From Abiotrophia defectiva ATCC 49176 (GTDB lineage Bacteria > Bacillota > Bacilli > Lactobacillales > Aerococcaceae): 64,000 nt of DNA. Location of the stretch: NCBI RefSeq assembly GCF_037041345.1, contig NZ_CP146287.1, positions 62,001 to 126,000 of the forward strand, in the 5' to 3' direction. The notes under the pieces are model-generated. The model did no database searches. It worked only from the letters and a program-made list of their open reading frames with translations, and had not been told where the DNA came from. A program made the translations under genes and the position numbers. This document shows, piece after piece, positions 48,011-57,847 of this stretch; the first letter of the stretch is position 1; each line of letters begins with the position of its first letter.

Positions 48011-48928
48011 GTGATTTATACGATTACCTTTAACCCTGCCGTCGATCTCGTCATCCAGGTTGACCAATGTCAGCTAGGAGAGTTGAATCGATCCAAGGGA
48101 GAGGCCTATGTTGCCGGAGGTAAGGGAATCAACGCATCCCTTGTCTTACAGCGCTTAGGGCATGTCAACTACGCGACTGGATTCGTAGGTGGATTTACCG
48201 GTCAATATATCAAAGACACCCTCATTCAAGAAGGTGTCAAACCACTTTTTGTTGAAGTGGATGGCATTACGCGGGTTAATGTCAAAGTCAAGTCTCAAGA
48301 AGAGACAGAAATCAATGCTGCAGGCCCCCAAGTGAGTCCGGAAAAGTTTGCGGAATTATTGGCAATTTTTGAGCGAGACTTAAGCTCAGATGATGTGGTC
48401 TTCTTAGCAGGGAATGCGGCTCCTGGACTTGACGTCAAGGCCTATATTGCTATCGCCAAACTCTGCCAAGAGCGGGGCGCAAAATTTGTGCTGGATACCA
48501 ACAAGCAACTCTTAACCGAATGCTTGCCTTATCGACCTTTTGTCATCAAGCCTAATCATCATGAATTAGGTGAGATTTTTGGGGTTAGCTTGAAGGATGA
48601 GGCAGAAATAATCCATTATGCCAAGAAACTTCAGGAATTAGGAGCACGTCACATTATTGTATCTCGCGGTGGTGAGGGCGCCTTACTTCTAACTGAGGAT
48701 GGCCAAGTCTTTAGCTCAGATATCCCTAAGGGAAGAGTGGTTAACTCAGTCGGGGCAGGCGATTCTATGTTGGCAGGTTTTGTGGCCACCTACTTGGAGA
48801 CAGGCGATTTTGCTCAATCTCTAAAACGTGGTGCTGCTACCGGGAGTGCGACAGCCTATTCGGTTTGGATAGCTGAACGTCAATTGATTGATGACCTAGT
48901 AAATCAAATTCATGTTGTCGCGCATTAG
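48011..48928 (+). CDS. fruK: 1-phosphofructokinase
   Basis: A 305-residue PfkB-family kinase that converts fructose-1-phosphate to fructose-1,6-bisphosphate. The start is GTG at 48011, giving MIYTITFNPAVDLVIQV as in relatives; AAGGAG lies 10 bases upstream, and an in-frame GTG at 47999 overlaps that site. VAGGKGINASLVLQRLG is the substrate motif, and VNSVGAGDSMLAGF the catalytic GAGD block. It lies 5 bases after fruR and 28 before fruA. Confidence 0.95.
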   Translation: MIYTITFNPAVDLVIQVDQCQLGELNRSKGEAYVAGGKGINASLVLQRLGHVNYATGFVGGFTGQYIKDTLIQEGVKPLFVEVDGITRVNVKVKSQEETEINAAGPQVSPEKFAELLAIFERDLSSDDVVFLAGNAAPGLDVKAYIAIAKLCQERGAKFVLDTNKQLLTECLPYRPFVIKPNHHELGEIFGVSLKDEAEIIHYAKKLQELGARHIIVSRGGEGALLLTEDGQVFSSDIPKGRVVNSVGAGDSMLAGFVATYLETGDFAQSLKRGAATGSATAYSVWIAERQLIDDLVNQIHVVAH

Positions 48929-48956
48929 CCTAGGAAATTCAAAGGAGAAATAGAAA

Positions 48957-50903
48957 GTGAAATTATCAGAATTATTTGTTAAAGAGGCTATGGACCTCCA
49001 ATTGAGTACAACAGATAAGCCATCAACGCTTAAGTATTTGGCAGAGCGCTTCCACCAAGCAGGTGGCGTCTCCGACGTTGACGCTTACGTAGCTGCTTTA
49101 GAAGCCCGCGAAGCCCAATCAACAACGGGTGTTGGTGACGAGATTGCCATTCCTCATGCCCAACATGAATCAATCAAATCAGCAGCTATCGTCTTTGGGC
49201 GTAGTGACGCAGGGATTGACTGGGAGAGCTTTGATGGCCAAGCTGCCAAATTTGTCTTCATGATTGCAGCACCTGCAGGTGGTGGTGGCGAGCACTTGCA
49301 AGCCTTAGCTAAATTATCTTCTGTCCTCATGCAACCAGCAACTAAAGCAGCTTTAGCAGCCGCAAAAACCCCTGAAGAAGTAGTGGCAGTTTTTACCGCA
49401 GCTGAAGCAGAAGAAACAGCCCAAGCTCCTGCGGCTGAGCCAGTAAGTCCTGTGCAAGAAGATGTCTATGTCTTGGCCGTAACAGCTTGCCCAACTGGGA
49501 TTGCCCATACTTTTATGGCAGAAGAAAAGCTCAAACAAGCCGGGAAAGCCGCAGGTATCAAGATTAAAGTTGAAACCAACGGGCAGGCCGGTGTCGGCAA
49601 CCGTTTGACTGCTGACGACATCAAAAAGGCGACAGCCATTATCGTAGCAGCGGATAAGCAAGTTGAAATGGCGCGCTTTGATGGCAAACCAGTCATTGTC
49701 ACTAAAGTAGCAGATGGTATCCACAAAGCTGATGAATTAGTAGCTAAAGCGGCAAAAGCAGAGGCGCCAATCTACCACGCAGCAGAAGGTGCTGGCGCCG
49801 CAGATCTTGAAGTCGGTAAAGAATCCATTGGTCGTCAATTCTACAAGCACTTAATGAACGGGGTTTCTCATATGTTGCCGTTTGTGGTATCTGGTGGGAT
49901 TTTAATTGCCTTGTCCTTCTTCTGGGGGATTAATTCCTTTAACCCTGAAGATGCTAGCTATAATCAAATAGCGCAATTCCTCTTTGTAACAGGTAAACTA
50001 GCTTTTGCTATGATGTTGCCAATGTTAGCTGGTTTTATCGGTCATTCAATTGCTGACCGTCCTGGTTTGGTTGTTGGTTTTATGGGTGGGATTTTAGCTA
50101 ATCCATCTGTCTTGTCTGACTTTGGAGCGGTAGGTCTCTTTGAGAAAAGCATTCCGTCAGGTTTCTTAGGCGCCTTAGTAGCCGGCTTCTTGGCTGGTGG
50201 GATTATCTATGTCCTCCGTCTAGCCTTTGCTTGGCTACCAAAATCACTTGAAGGTTTGAAACCAATCTTCCTCTTCCCAGTTTTTGGGGTCCTGATTATG
50301 TCCTTCCTCATGCTCTTCGTTGTGAACGGCCCAATGGGGGCTGTTATGCAAGGATTGCAAGACTTCCTCAACGGTATGAGCACAGGTTCAGCCTTAGTCT
50401 TAGGTTTCTTAGTCGGTGCCATGATGTCAATTGATATGGGTGGTCCAATTAACAAGGCCGCTTACGTTACAGGGACTGCCTTAGTGACACAATCAGCAGG
50501 CGCAGGTTCAAACGTTATGGCAGCCGTTATGGTTGGTGGGATGGTGCCACCGTTGGCGATTGCCTTGGCAGCAACCCTCAACAAAAACCTCTGGCCAGAA
50601 GAAGAACGTAACTCAGCTCTAGTTAACTATGTCATGGGTGCAGCCTTCATCACGGAAGGGGCTATTCCATTTGCTGCAGCCAACCCATTGAAGGTTATTC
50701 CTCCATTGGCAGTTTCTGCCGGTGTAGCGGGTGCCTTAAGCATGCTCTTTGGTATCGTCAGCAAGGTGCCACACGGCGGGGTCTTCGCTATGTTAGCGGG
50801 TGGTGTAACGAATCCATTGCTCTATTTAGCGATTTGGGTTGGTGCCAGCTTCTTAGGGGCCTTCCTCTTGAGCTTGACCTTACGTAACCAAAACAAAAAA
50901 TAA
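48957..50903 (+). CDS. fruA: PTS fructose transporter EIIABC
   Basis: A 648-residue membrane protein that imports fructose as fructose-1-phosphate. The EIIA domain (1-145) has the phosphorylated histidine H67 in IAIPHAQH. The EIIB domain has C178 in AVTACPTGIAHTFMAEEKL. The EIIC domain (about 300-648) has about eight to ten membrane helices with GGPINKAAY and the TEGAIPFAAANP substrate loop. An Ala/Glu-rich linker joins A and B. The start is GTG, 7 bases after AAAGGAG. Domain order A-B-C is the usual Gram-positive FruA type. Confidence 0.96.
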   Translation: MKLSELFVKEAMDLQLSTTDKPSTLKYLAERFHQAGGVSDVDAYVAALEAREAQSTTGVGDEIAIPHAQHESIKSAAIVFGRSDAGIDWESFDGQAAKFVFMIAAPAGGGGEHLQALAKLSSVLMQPATKAALAAAKTPEEVVAVFTAAEAEETAQAPAAEPVSPVQEDVYVLAVTACPTGIAHTFMAEEKLKQAGKAAGIKIKVETNGQAGVGNRLTADDIKKATAIIVAADKQVEMARFDGKPVIVTKVADGIHKADELVAKAAKAEAPIYHAAEGAGAADLEVGKESIGRQFYKHLMNGVSHMLPFVVSGGILIALSFFWGINSFNPEDASYNQIAQFLFVTGKLAFAMMLPMLAGFIGHSIADRPGLVVGFMGGILANPSVLSDFGAVGLFEKSIPSGFLGALVAGFLAGGIIYVLRLAFAWLPKSLEGLKPIFLFPVFGVLIMSFLMLFVVNGPMGAVMQGLQDFLNGMSTGSALVLGFLVGAMMSIDMGGPINKAAYVTGTALVTQSAGAGSNVMAAVMVGGMVPPLAIALAATLNKNLWPEEERNSALVNYVMGAAFITEGAIPFAAANPLKVIPPLAVSAGVAGALSMLFGIVSKVPHGGVFAMLAGGVTNPLLYLAIWVGASFLGAFLLSLTLRNQNKK

Positions 50904-50911
50904 GCTCAAAC

Positions 50912-50942
50912 AGCCAAGACTGCGGTCTTGGCTTCTTTTTTT
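50912..50942 (+). terminator. Terminator of the fru operon
   Basis: AGCCAAGAC and GTCTTGGCT form a perfect stem with loop TGCG, then CTTTTTTT. Confidence 0.93.
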
Positions 50943-50959
50943 ATGGCTTCATTAAGCCT

Positions 50960-50988
50960 AAAAAAGCACCTGGCGAAGAGCCAGGTGC
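50960..50988 (-). terminator. Terminator of ldh
   Basis: On the minus strand GCACCTGGC and GCCAGGTGC pair around a 5-base loop and are followed by a T-run. It lies just downstream of ldh. Confidence 0.9.
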
Positions 50989-51011
50989 AGATAATCGATT
51001 TGATAGGGAGA

Positions 51012-51971
51012 TTAGTTTTCTTCTAAGCGAGCAAAACCATCGGCAGTCACTGCTTTGAGGGTGCTTGCAGAAGCATTCATCTTGTCCAACTCAGAGTCGT
51101 TAAGTGGGATTTCAATGACAGAAACAACCCCTTCGCGACCCAAGATAGCTGGCGCCCCGATGTAGAGGTCTGATTGACCATACTCACCGTCTAAGTAGAC
51201 AGAGAGAGGGAAGATTGCCTTTTCATCGTCTAAGATAGCACGGCAGATACGAGCCAAGGTAACAGCAATCCCGTAGTAGGTTGCGCCTTTTTTAGAGATG
51301 ATTTCGTAAGCTGCGTCACGAACCTTGAAGAACATTTCAACTAAGGCTTGCTCGTCAGTGTCTGGGTGGTTTTTGACCCATTCATAGATAGTCAAGCCAC
51401 CCACGTTAGCGTGAGACCAAACAGGGAATTCAGTATCCCCGTGTTCACCTAAGATGTAACCGTGGACGTTACGCGCATCAACACCGATAAGTTGTGCGAT
51501 TTCTTGACGGAAACGAGCGGTGTCTAAGGTAGTCCCAGAACCGATAACGCGCTCTTTAGGGAAACCGGAGAACTTCCAGGTTGCATAAGTTAAGATATCC
51601 ACTGGGTTGGCAGCAACCAAGAAAATGCCGTTAAAACCAGAGTCTACGATTTGTTTAATAACTGATTTGTAGATGCTTAAGTTTTTATGAACGAGATCCA
51701 AGCGAGTTTCACCTGGTTTTTGTGCTGCGCCAGCTGTTAATACGACGATATCTGCGTCACCGCAGTCGCTGTATTCAGCAGAGTAAATTTCCTTAGGTGA
51801 AGTGAAGGCTAAGGCGTGAGAGAGGTCTAAAGCATCCCCGACTGTCTTGTCCTTGTTGATATCAATGATGCCGAGTTCACGGCCGATGTTTTGGTTAACG
51901 AGAGAGAAAGCAAAGCTAGATCCGACTGCGCCATCACCGACTAAAATAATCTTGTTCTTTGGTTGTTTCAT
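51012..51971 (-). CDS. ldh: L-lactate dehydrogenase
   Basis: A 319-residue enzyme that reduces pyruvate to L-lactate and regenerates [15 protein letters not shown] binds NAD. The arginine in [12 protein letters not shown] contacts substrate, and [13 protein letters not shown] contains the catalytic histidine. The length matches the NAD-dependent L-LDH of lactic acid bacteria. AAAGGAG precedes the start at 51971 (minus strand). A promoter with extended -10 lies upstream. Its codon bias is stronger than that of the D-LDH at 8965, suggesting L-lactate is the main product. Confidence 0.97.
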   Translation of the reverse strand: MKQPKNKIILVGDGAVGSSFAFSLVNQNIGRELGIIDINKDKTVGDALDLSHALAFTSPKEIYSAEYSDCGDADIVVLTAGAAQKPGETRLDLVHKNLSIYKSVIKQIVDSGFNGIFLVAANPVDILTYATWKFSGFPKERVIGSGTTLDTARFRQEIAQLIGVDARNVHGYILGEHGDTEFPVWSHANVGGLTIYEWVKNHPDTDEQALVEMFFKVRDAAYEIISKKGATYYGIAVTLARICRAILDDEKAIFPLSVYLDGEYGQSDLYIGAPAILGREGVVSVIEIPLNDSELDKMNASASTLKAVTADGFARLEEN

Positions 51972-52002
51972 AGTGAATATCTCCTTTCTATCACTTGGCT
52001 AT

Positions 52003-52011
52003 ATTATACCA
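52003..52011 (-). promoter_or_regulatory. Extended -10 promoter of ldh
   Basis: TGGTATAAT on the minus strand, 32 bases upstream of the start codon. Confidence 0.65.
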
Positions 52012-52100
52012 CTCTTTTCAAAAATGTGAAGAGGAAATTTTTTGAGTAGTACAGTTTATTGTGGCGAATAATACAGTTCGCCTCGTGAATCTTTCTGTTA

Positions 52101-52128
52101 GTGACATGCTCCAAACATGTGTTATAAT
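52101..52128 (+). promoter_or_regulatory. pth promoter
   Basis: GTGACA and TATAAT spaced 16 bp apart, upstream of pth and probably mfd. Confidence 0.65.
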
Positions 52129-52152
52129 AGAAAATGCAGAGGAGGGAGCAGG

Positions 52153-52713
52153 ATGAAGTTAATCGTTGGATTAGGGAACCCTGGTGATAAGTATCAGGGG
52201 ACGCGCCATAATGTGGGTTTTGATGTCATTGATGCTTTGGCGCGTCAAGAAGGTTTGAAATTGACCGACCAAAAATTTCGTGCCGATTATACTATTTGGC
52301 GAGTGGGAGACGAAAAGGTGCTCTTGGTCAAACCCTATACCTTTATGAACCTATCGGGTGAAGCTGTCTTGCCTCTTATGTCCTATTATAATATTAGCCC
52401 TGACGAGCTTGTGGTGGTTTATGATGACTTGGATTTGGAGCCTGGTAAGTTGCGTCTACGCCAGTCAGGTAGTGCGGGTGGCCACAATGGGGTGAAGAGC
52501 ATTATCGAAATGCTAGGGACCCAAGATTTCAAGCGGGTCAAGATTGGCATTGGCCGACCTCAATATGGACGCAAGGTTGTGGACCATGTTCTACAACGTT
52601 TCGATACAGATGACCGCGCTTTAATAGAACAGAAAATTGACCAGACAACCGACTTGTTGAGGGCCTGGGCTAAGGGCGAGACTTTCGTCCAATTAATGAA
52701 CCAATATAACTAA
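52153..52713 (+). CDS. pth: Peptidyl-tRNA hydrolase
   Basis: A 186-residue enzyme that frees tRNA from prematurely released peptidyl-tRNA. It has LIVGLGNPGDKYQGTRHNVG, with the catalytic histidine in RHNVG, and KPYTFMNLSGEAV and DDLDLEPGKLRLR. The ATG at 52153 is chosen after AGGAGGGAG; the frame extends upstream to 52117, overlapping the -10 box. pth-mfd-S4 protein-divIC order is typical of Firmicutes. Confidence 0.97.
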   Translation: MKLIVGLGNPGDKYQGTRHNVGFDVIDALARQEGLKLTDQKFRADYTIWRVGDEKVLLVKPYTFMNLSGEAVLPLMSYYNISPDELVVVYDDLDLEPGKLRLRQSGSAGGHNGVKSIIEMLGTQDFKRVKIGIGRPQYGRKVVDHVLQRFDTDDRALIEQKIDQTTDLLRAWAKGETFVQLMNQYN

Positions 52714-52788
52714 AAGATACCATAAGCCTTAAGATAGGTTGCGACTCTCCCAGGGGTGGGTAGACGTTGCAGCCTCTTGTGGCGTTAG

Positions 52789-52814
52789 CTGACTCAAATC
52801 TCTGAGCCAGTTTT
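52789..52814 (+). other. Short hairpin with T-run before mfd
   Basis: CTGACTCA and TGAGCCAG pair with one mismatch and are followed by TTTT. Possible weak attenuator in the 124-base pth-mfd gap. Confidence 0.35.
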
Positions 52815-52837
52815 ACTAGAGAGAAAGTAGGAAAAAC

Positions 52838-55800
52838 ATGGAATTTGCGCAAGATGCTTTTCAGTCGGCAATAAAGGCCATTAATCAAATAGGGGCGGGC
52901 AGCTTACCCCAGTTAGTGACTGGAATTGATGATAGTGCCCGTGCCGTCATGCTGGCTCAGCTTTTCCAAGCTCGCCCTCGGCCACTCTTGATTGTAGAGC
53001 CCATTGCTAGCAAGTTGGGACAGTTAGTAGATGATTTAACACAGCTTCTGCCCCAGGTGTCCGTACAGGCTTTTGTAGTGGAGGAGGCTCTGGCCATTGA
53101 ATTTGCCTTTGCTTCGGAGGATCAGATGCGGGACCGGATTCAGATCCTTAACCAACTAACTCACGGCGAGCCCTGTATTGTAGTTACTAATGTAGCCGGT
53201 TTACGAAAACAATTGACTCACCCTAATCAATGGCGTCAAGCTCAACATACTCTTGAACTTGGAGATAACTGGGAACGACGCCAGCTAGAAAGTGTCTTGA
53301 CCGCTTGGGGTTATCATCGGGCTAGCTTGGTAGAACAACCGGGTGAGTTTAGCGTACGCGGGAGTATCATTGACTTCTTCCCAGTATCCGCCGAATATCC
53401 GATTCGTTTGGATTTCTTTGATACCGAGCTGGATTCTATTCGGGCCTTTAATGCTGAGACCCAGTCCTCGATTGAAAATCTAGACTCTGTCCAAATCCTG
53501 CCAGCTCAAGATGTCTTATTTGGCCTAGAAGCACAACAAGCCCTCTTGCCACGTTTAGAGGATATGAAGGCGCGCGCCCTGAAGAAAGTGAAGGATCAAG
53601 AATTAAGAGAGGTCATGGAAGCGGGTCTCAGCAATCAGTTGGATCAGTTGCGCCATGGCGAGCCTCTTAAGTATCCGCATGCCTATCTGAGCTTGGCTCA
53701 GGATGACCAAGTGGTGACGATCCTTGATTATTTAGGAGAGCAAGGACTTTTAGTTCTATCAGAATTTGATAAGCTACAGCAACAGGCCCTTCATCTGGTT
53801 GAGGAAGATCAGTTTTGGATTGAGCAGGAAACTCAGAAAGGTCTGCTGATACCTGGATTGGCTGTTAAAGCAGATTTTCAGTCTTGTGTGCGAGCTTACT
53901 CAGGTGCCTTGCTCTATCTGTCGGTCATGCATCGAGGGTTGGGACATCAGTCTTTAGGAGCAGTGCATTCCTTCCAGTATCGCACCCTCAACCCTTTCTT
54001 TAACCAAATGCCTCTCGTCAAAACGGAGATGGATCACTGGTTGAAACAAGGCTATACCATTCAAGTGGCTGTAGGGAGTTTGGAACAAGCGCGGAAGGTT
54101 GAAGCGTTTTTCGAGGAATTTCAAATCGGTCCTAGCGTAGTGACAGAAGACCGAGCCCAAGATAAAGTTGTTAATATCGGAGTGGGCGCCCTGTCAAATG
54201 GTTTTGAACTGCCGGTCTTGAAGTGGGTAGTGGTAACTGAAAAAGAACTCTTCAATAAATTGAAAAAACGTCAGGCTCGTCAATCTCGTACTAAGCAAAC
54301 AAATGCTGAACGGATTAAGAGTTACTCAGAATTAGAAGTCGGTGACTATGTAGTTCACGTTCACCATGGGATTGGGCAATTCCGTGGTATGGACACCATC
54401 GAAATGAATGGTATTCATAAGGATCTATTGTCGGTTGTGTATCAAGATGACTCACGCATTCTGATTCCGGTCGACCAAATTCATCTGTTACAAAAGTACG
54501 TCGCCTCAGAAGCCAAGACACCTAAGCTTAACAAGCTAGGGGGCACTGAGTGGGCTAAGACTAAGCGCAAGGTAGCGGCTAAAATAGAAGACATTGCGGA
54601 TGAATTAATCGCCCTCTACGCTAAGCGAGAACGAGAAGTTGGGTATGCTTTTGGGCCTGATACACCAGAGCAGAGTGAGTTCGAGTCGGCTTTTGCTTAT
54701 GTAGAAACAGAGGACCAACTCCGGTCCGCAATGGAAATCAAGGCAGATATGGAAAAAAGCAAGCCAATGGACCGTCTGCTAGTCGGTGACGTAGGTTACG
54801 GCAAGACCGAAGTAGCCATGCGGGCCATTTTCAAGGCGGTCATGGACGGCAAGCAAGTGGCCTTCCTAGTTCCTACTACGATTTTAGCTCAGCAACACTA
54901 TAATTCTTTGGTTCAGCGTTTTGCTGATTATCCTTTTGAAATTCGGCTGATGAGTCGCTTTGTATCTAAAAAGCAACAAGACCAGACCATTGATGACTTG
55001 CTAACGGGGGCAGTGAATATTGTGGTCGGGACTCATCGCTTAGTCTCAAAAGATGTCCAGTTTCAAGACCTAGGCCTATTGATTGTCGATGAGGAGCAAC
55101 GTTTTGGGGTCAAGCACAAGGAGCGGCTTAAGCAACTCAAGTCACAGGTTGATGTCTTGACTTTGACGGCGACGCCAATTCCCCGTACCTTGCATATGTC
55201 GATGATAGGTGTTCGGGACTTGTCCTTGATTGAGACGCCACCCAATAACCGTTTCCCTGTTCAGACCTATGTCATGGAGCGCAATGATGGAGCGATTAAG
55301 TCAGGTATTGAGCGCGAATTAGCTCGAGAAGGTCAGGTCTTCTATCTCTATAATCGGGTGGCGACTATTGAGCGTCGAGCCATGGAAATCCAGGCCTTGG
55401 TACCAGAGGCTAGGGTAGCTTATGCCCACGGTCAGATGTCGGAGGTGGAACTAGAGACGGTGCTAGTGGACTTTATCCAAGGGGCTTACGATGTCCTGGT
55501 GACTACCACCATTATTGAAACAGGGGTTGATATTCCTAATGTTAATACCCTTTTTGTAGAAGATGCGGACCATATGGGTTTATCCACGCTCTACCAATTA
55601 CGTGGTCGGGTAGGGCGAACCAATCGCGTGGCCTATGCTTATTTGATGTATGAGCCATTTAAGTCACTCAGTGAGGTCAGTGAGAAAAGATTGCAGGCCG
55701 TCCGCGAATTTACAGAGTTGGGATCAGGCTTTAAGATTGCCATGCGCGACCTATCTATTCGAGGAGCAGGTAATCTGCTGGGGAAGCAACAATCTGGCTT

Positions 55801-56389
55801 TATTGATTCAGTCGGTTTTGACCTCTATTCCCAAATGCTCAAAGAAGCTGTTGACATTAAGCGGGGCAAGAAGGTTGGACAGATAGCAAGTCAAGCTAGC
55901 AACCAGATTGAATGGCATCTCTTAATCGACGCCTATATTCCAGCCAGCTATATTGCCGATGAACGGCAAAAGATTTCGGTCTATAAGCAAATTCAACAAA
56001 TCGATTCAGAAGAGGCCTATCGTAATCTGCAAGATCAGTTGATTGACCGCTATGGTGAATTTCCGGATGAAGTGGCGGATTTATTGGAGATTGCCTTGAT
56101 TAAACATTATGGGCTCGAAGCTGGCATTGTTAAAATTCAGCAGACTCCACGTCATGTCAAGGTCAGCTTCAACCAGGTGGCCTCAGAACAATTACGAGGC
56201 GCCAAACTTTTTGAAGCCTTGGCTGGCATTTCCCAGAAATCCACCGTGTCTCAAGAGGGCTCGCGCCAGGTGATTAGCTTGGATATCCTAGAACAGCCAT
56301 CCTATGTTTGGCTAGGAGCCCTTAAGCAATTAGCTCGTCAGGTAGCCAGTCTTTTGTTAGACGACACTAGTAAGAATAAGGAGAAGTAA
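52838..56389 (+). CDS. mfd: Transcription-repair coupling factor
   Basis: A 1183-residue DNA translocase that removes stalled RNA polymerase at damage and recruits UvrA. The N-terminal UvrB-like part contains [21 protein letters not shown]. The RNA-polymerase interaction module includes [14 protein letters not shown] and [14 protein letters not shown]. The RecG-like motor has Walker [10 protein letters not shown] near residue 650, a DEEQ box ([12 protein letters not shown]) and the [11 protein letters not shown] and QLRGRVGR motifs. The C-terminal UvrA-masking domain completes it. The mfd stop is one base before the next start. Confidence 0.98.
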   Translation: MEFAQDAFQSAIKAINQIGAGSLPQLVTGIDDSARAVMLAQLFQARPRPLLIVEPIASKLGQLVDDLTQLLPQVSVQAFVVEEALAIEFAFASEDQMRDRIQILNQLTHGEPCIVVTNVAGLRKQLTHPNQWRQAQHTLELGDNWERRQLESVLTAWGYHRASLVEQPGEFSVRGSIIDFFPVSAEYPIRLDFFDTELDSIRAFNAETQSSIENLDSVQILPAQDVLFGLEAQQALLPRLEDMKARALKKVKDQELREVMEAGLSNQLDQLRHGEPLKYPHAYLSLAQDDQVVTILDYLGEQGLLVLSEFDKLQQQALHLVEEDQFWIEQETQKGLLIPGLAVKADFQSCVRAYSGALLYLSVMHRGLGHQSLGAVHSFQYRTLNPFFNQMPLVKTEMDHWLKQGYTIQVAVGSLEQARKVEAFFEEFQIGPSVVTEDRAQDKVVNIGVGALSNGFELPVLKWVVVTEKELFNKLKKRQARQSRTKQTNAERIKSYSELEVGDYVVHVHHGIGQFRGMDTIEMNGIHKDLLSVVYQDDSRILIPVDQIHLLQKYVASEAKTPKLNKLGGTEWAKTKRKVAAKIEDIADELIALYAKREREVGYAFGPDTPEQSEFESAFAYVETEDQLRSAMEIKADMEKSKPMDRLLVGDVGYGKTEVAMRAIFKAVMDGKQVAFLVPTTILAQQHYNSLVQRFADYPFEIRLMSRFVSKKQQDQTIDDLLTGAVNIVVGTHRLVSKDVQFQDLGLLIVDEEQRFGVKHKERLKQLKSQVDVLTLTATPIPRTLHMSMIGVRDLSLIETPPNNRFPVQTYVMERNDGAIKSGIERELAREGQVFYLYNRVATIERRAMEIQALVPEARVAYAHGQMSEVELETVLVDFIQGAYDVLVTTTIIETGVDIPNVNTLFVEDADHMGLSTLYQLRGRVGRTNRVAYAYLMYEPFKSLSEVSEKRLQAVREFTELGSGFKIAMRDLSIRGAGNLLGKQQSGFIDSVGFDLYSQMLKEAVDIKRGKKVGQIASQASNQIEWHLLIDAYIPASYIADERQKISVYKQIQQIDSEEAYRNLQDQLIDRYGEFPDEVADLLEIALIKHYGLEAGIVKIQQTPRHVKVSFNQVASEQLRGAKLFEALAGISQKSTVSQEGSRQVISLDILEQPSYVWLGALKQLARQVASLLLDDTSKNKEK

Positions 56390-56390
56390 G

Positions 56391-56681
56391 ATGAGATTAG
56401 ATAAGTATTTAAAGGTTTCCCGTTTGATTAAGCGTCGGACCATTGCCAAAGAAGTGGCGGACCAAGGTCGTATTACCTTGAATGGCCAAGTAGCTAAATC
56501 TAGCTCTGCTGTGAAGGTAGGCGATGAGTTGGTGATTCGCTTTGGTAACCGACTATTAACTGTACGAGTGACCGACCTCAAAGAAAACACCAAGAAAGAA
56601 GAAGCAAGTAATCTCTACGAAATTTTGGGTGAAGAGCGCCTTAATAATGAAGTTCGTCAAGTAGACGAGTTTCTAGCTTAA
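56391..56681 (+). CDS. rqcP: S4-domain RNA-binding protein RqcP (YabO type)
   Basis: A 96-residue protein with a single S4 RNA-binding fold: [21 protein letters not shown] and [20 protein letters not shown]. Known family members bind the obstructed 50S subunit and help RqcH add C-terminal alanine tails in ribosome rescue. The context mfd-rqcP-divIC is conserved in Firmicutes. Its length of about 90 residues fits the family. Confidence 0.92.
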   Translation: MRLDKYLKVSRLIKRRTIAKEVADQGRITLNGQVAKSSSAVKVGDELVIRFGNRLLTVRVTDLKENTKKEEASNLYEILGEERLNNEVRQVDEFLA

Positions 56682-56687
56682 AATAGG

Positions 56688-56726
56688 GCTTGGCTAGGGG
56701 CTCAGCTATGCTACCTCGAGCCAAGC
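56688..56726 (+). other. Hairpin between rqcP and divIC
   Basis: GCTTGGCT and AGCCAAGC pair with a 23-base loop in which AGG/CCT can extend the pairing. No T-run follows, so it is not an obvious terminator. Confidence 0.4.
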
Positions 56727-56819
56727 TCGCAAAAAAACTTGGAAAAACGACAAGTTTGAATGGAAATTAGGCGCGAATATTGATATACTCAAACTAGGTT
56801 TATCATGGAGGTGAAAAGA

Positions 56820-57185
56820 ATGAATTATAAATTAGATCCACAGGAATCTGTTCAGACTTCCTCACCCCGTCAGACAAAACATCCGCACTCTCACGGACGA
56901 CGCCTGATCTTTCATGTCATTCTGATTGGAGCTCTTGCCTTCGCAGGGATTCCATTATGGCGGGCTTATCAGGATCAAGTGACTGCCGAGCAAGCCCATC
57001 AAGAGGCCAAGGCGGACCAGGAGCAAGCCGTTAAAGAGAACCGTGAAGTTTTCCAAGCAACTCAGCAAATGAAGGATCCAGCCTATCTAGAGGATGTGGC
57101 GCGACGTGATTATTACTACACCAAGCCAGGTGAGATTATTTTCGAGTTAGGATCTTCGCATCAGGAAGACACCAAGCATCCTTAA
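56820..57185 (+). CDS. divIC: Septum formation initiator DivIC
   Basis: A 121-residue bitopic membrane protein of the division complex with FtsL and DivIB. A basic cytoplasmic N-terminus is followed by one membrane helix (about 28-47), an Ala/Gln/Glu-rich coiled coil (51-80) and the conserved end DPAYLEDVARRDYYYTKPGEIIF. The ATG at 56820 is chosen because GGAGGTG immediately precedes it; an ATG at 56805 overlaps that ribosome binding site. Confidence 0.92.
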   Translation: MNYKLDPQESVQTSSPRQTKHPHSHGRRLIFHVILIGALAFAGIPLWRAYQDQVTAEQAHQEAKADQEQAVKENREVFQATQQMKDPAYLEDVARRDYYYTKPGEIIFELGSSHQEDTKHP

Positions 57186-57247
57186 GGGATGAGAGTTACT
57201 GAATAGAATATAAGGATGAAAGAACTTAAGGGAGGATAAGACATCGT

Positions 57248-57748
57248 ATGTCAATCGAAGTAGGGCAAAAAATCACAGGGAAAGTCACAGGGATCACACA
57301 CTTTGGGGCTTTTATTAGCTTGCCAGATAATAAAACAGGTTTAGTTCACATTAGTGAGGTTTCAGACGGCTATGTTAAGGAGATTAGTTCCGTCTTAACA
57401 GTCGGCCAAGAAGTCGCAGTGAAGGTTCTGTCTATCGCTGACGACGGTAAAATTAGCCTGTCAATTCGTAAAGCCAGTGATCGACCTGCAGAGGCACCCG
57501 CTCGGCCTAAACGTGAACGCCAAGAAGGTGCTGCACCACATAGCCAACGTGCCCCACGCTTCAAGAGTCGTCAAGAAGAGGGCGGGAATCGCCCTAACTT
57601 CAACAATGCGGGAAATAATAACAGCCGTAAGTTGGATGATTTTGATCAATTAATGAGTAACTTCCTAAAGGACAGTGAAGATCGTCTGTCCTCATTAAGA
57701 CGTAACACCGAAGGCAAACGCGGCGGCCGTGGTGGCCGACGTAGCTAG
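57248..57748 (+). CDS. S1-domain RNA-binding protein (YabR type)
   Basis: A 166-residue protein with an N-terminal S1 domain (1-75: GQKITGKVTGITHFGAFI, GLVHISEVSDGYV, GKISLSIRKA). The C-terminal ~90 residues are disordered, rich in Pro, Arg, Asn and Gly, and end in RGGRGGRRS, a likely extra RNA-binding tail. It sits between divIC and tilS as in Bacillus (YabR/GSP13). A role in translation or RNA turnover is inferred. Confidence 0.88.
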   Translation: MSIEVGQKITGKVTGITHFGAFISLPDNKTGLVHISEVSDGYVKEISSVLTVGQEVAVKVLSIADDGKISLSIRKASDRPAEAPARPKRERQEGAAPHSQRAPRFKSRQEEGGNRPNFNNAGNNNSRKLDDFDQLMSNFLKDSEDRLSSLRRNTEGKRGGRGGRRS

Positions 57749-57804
57749 GGATGTCTTGCTAACGCGCGATAGTTTTCTTGTCGTGCGCTAATACAGGATA
57801 TAAG

Positions 57805-57827
57805 AGCAGCCTTTTAGGCTGCTTTTT
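57805..57827 (+). terminator. Terminator before tilS
   Basis: AGCAGCC and GGCTGCT pair around TTTTA, followed by TTTT. It ends 20 bases before the tilS start codon, so read-through may matter for tilS. Confidence 0.8.
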
Positions 57828-57847
57828 GTATCTAAAGGAGAATCTAG

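Noticed and set aside
51847-52029. Small open frame opposite the ldh start
   Set aside because: It is antisense to the ldh N-terminal coding sequence and its promoter.
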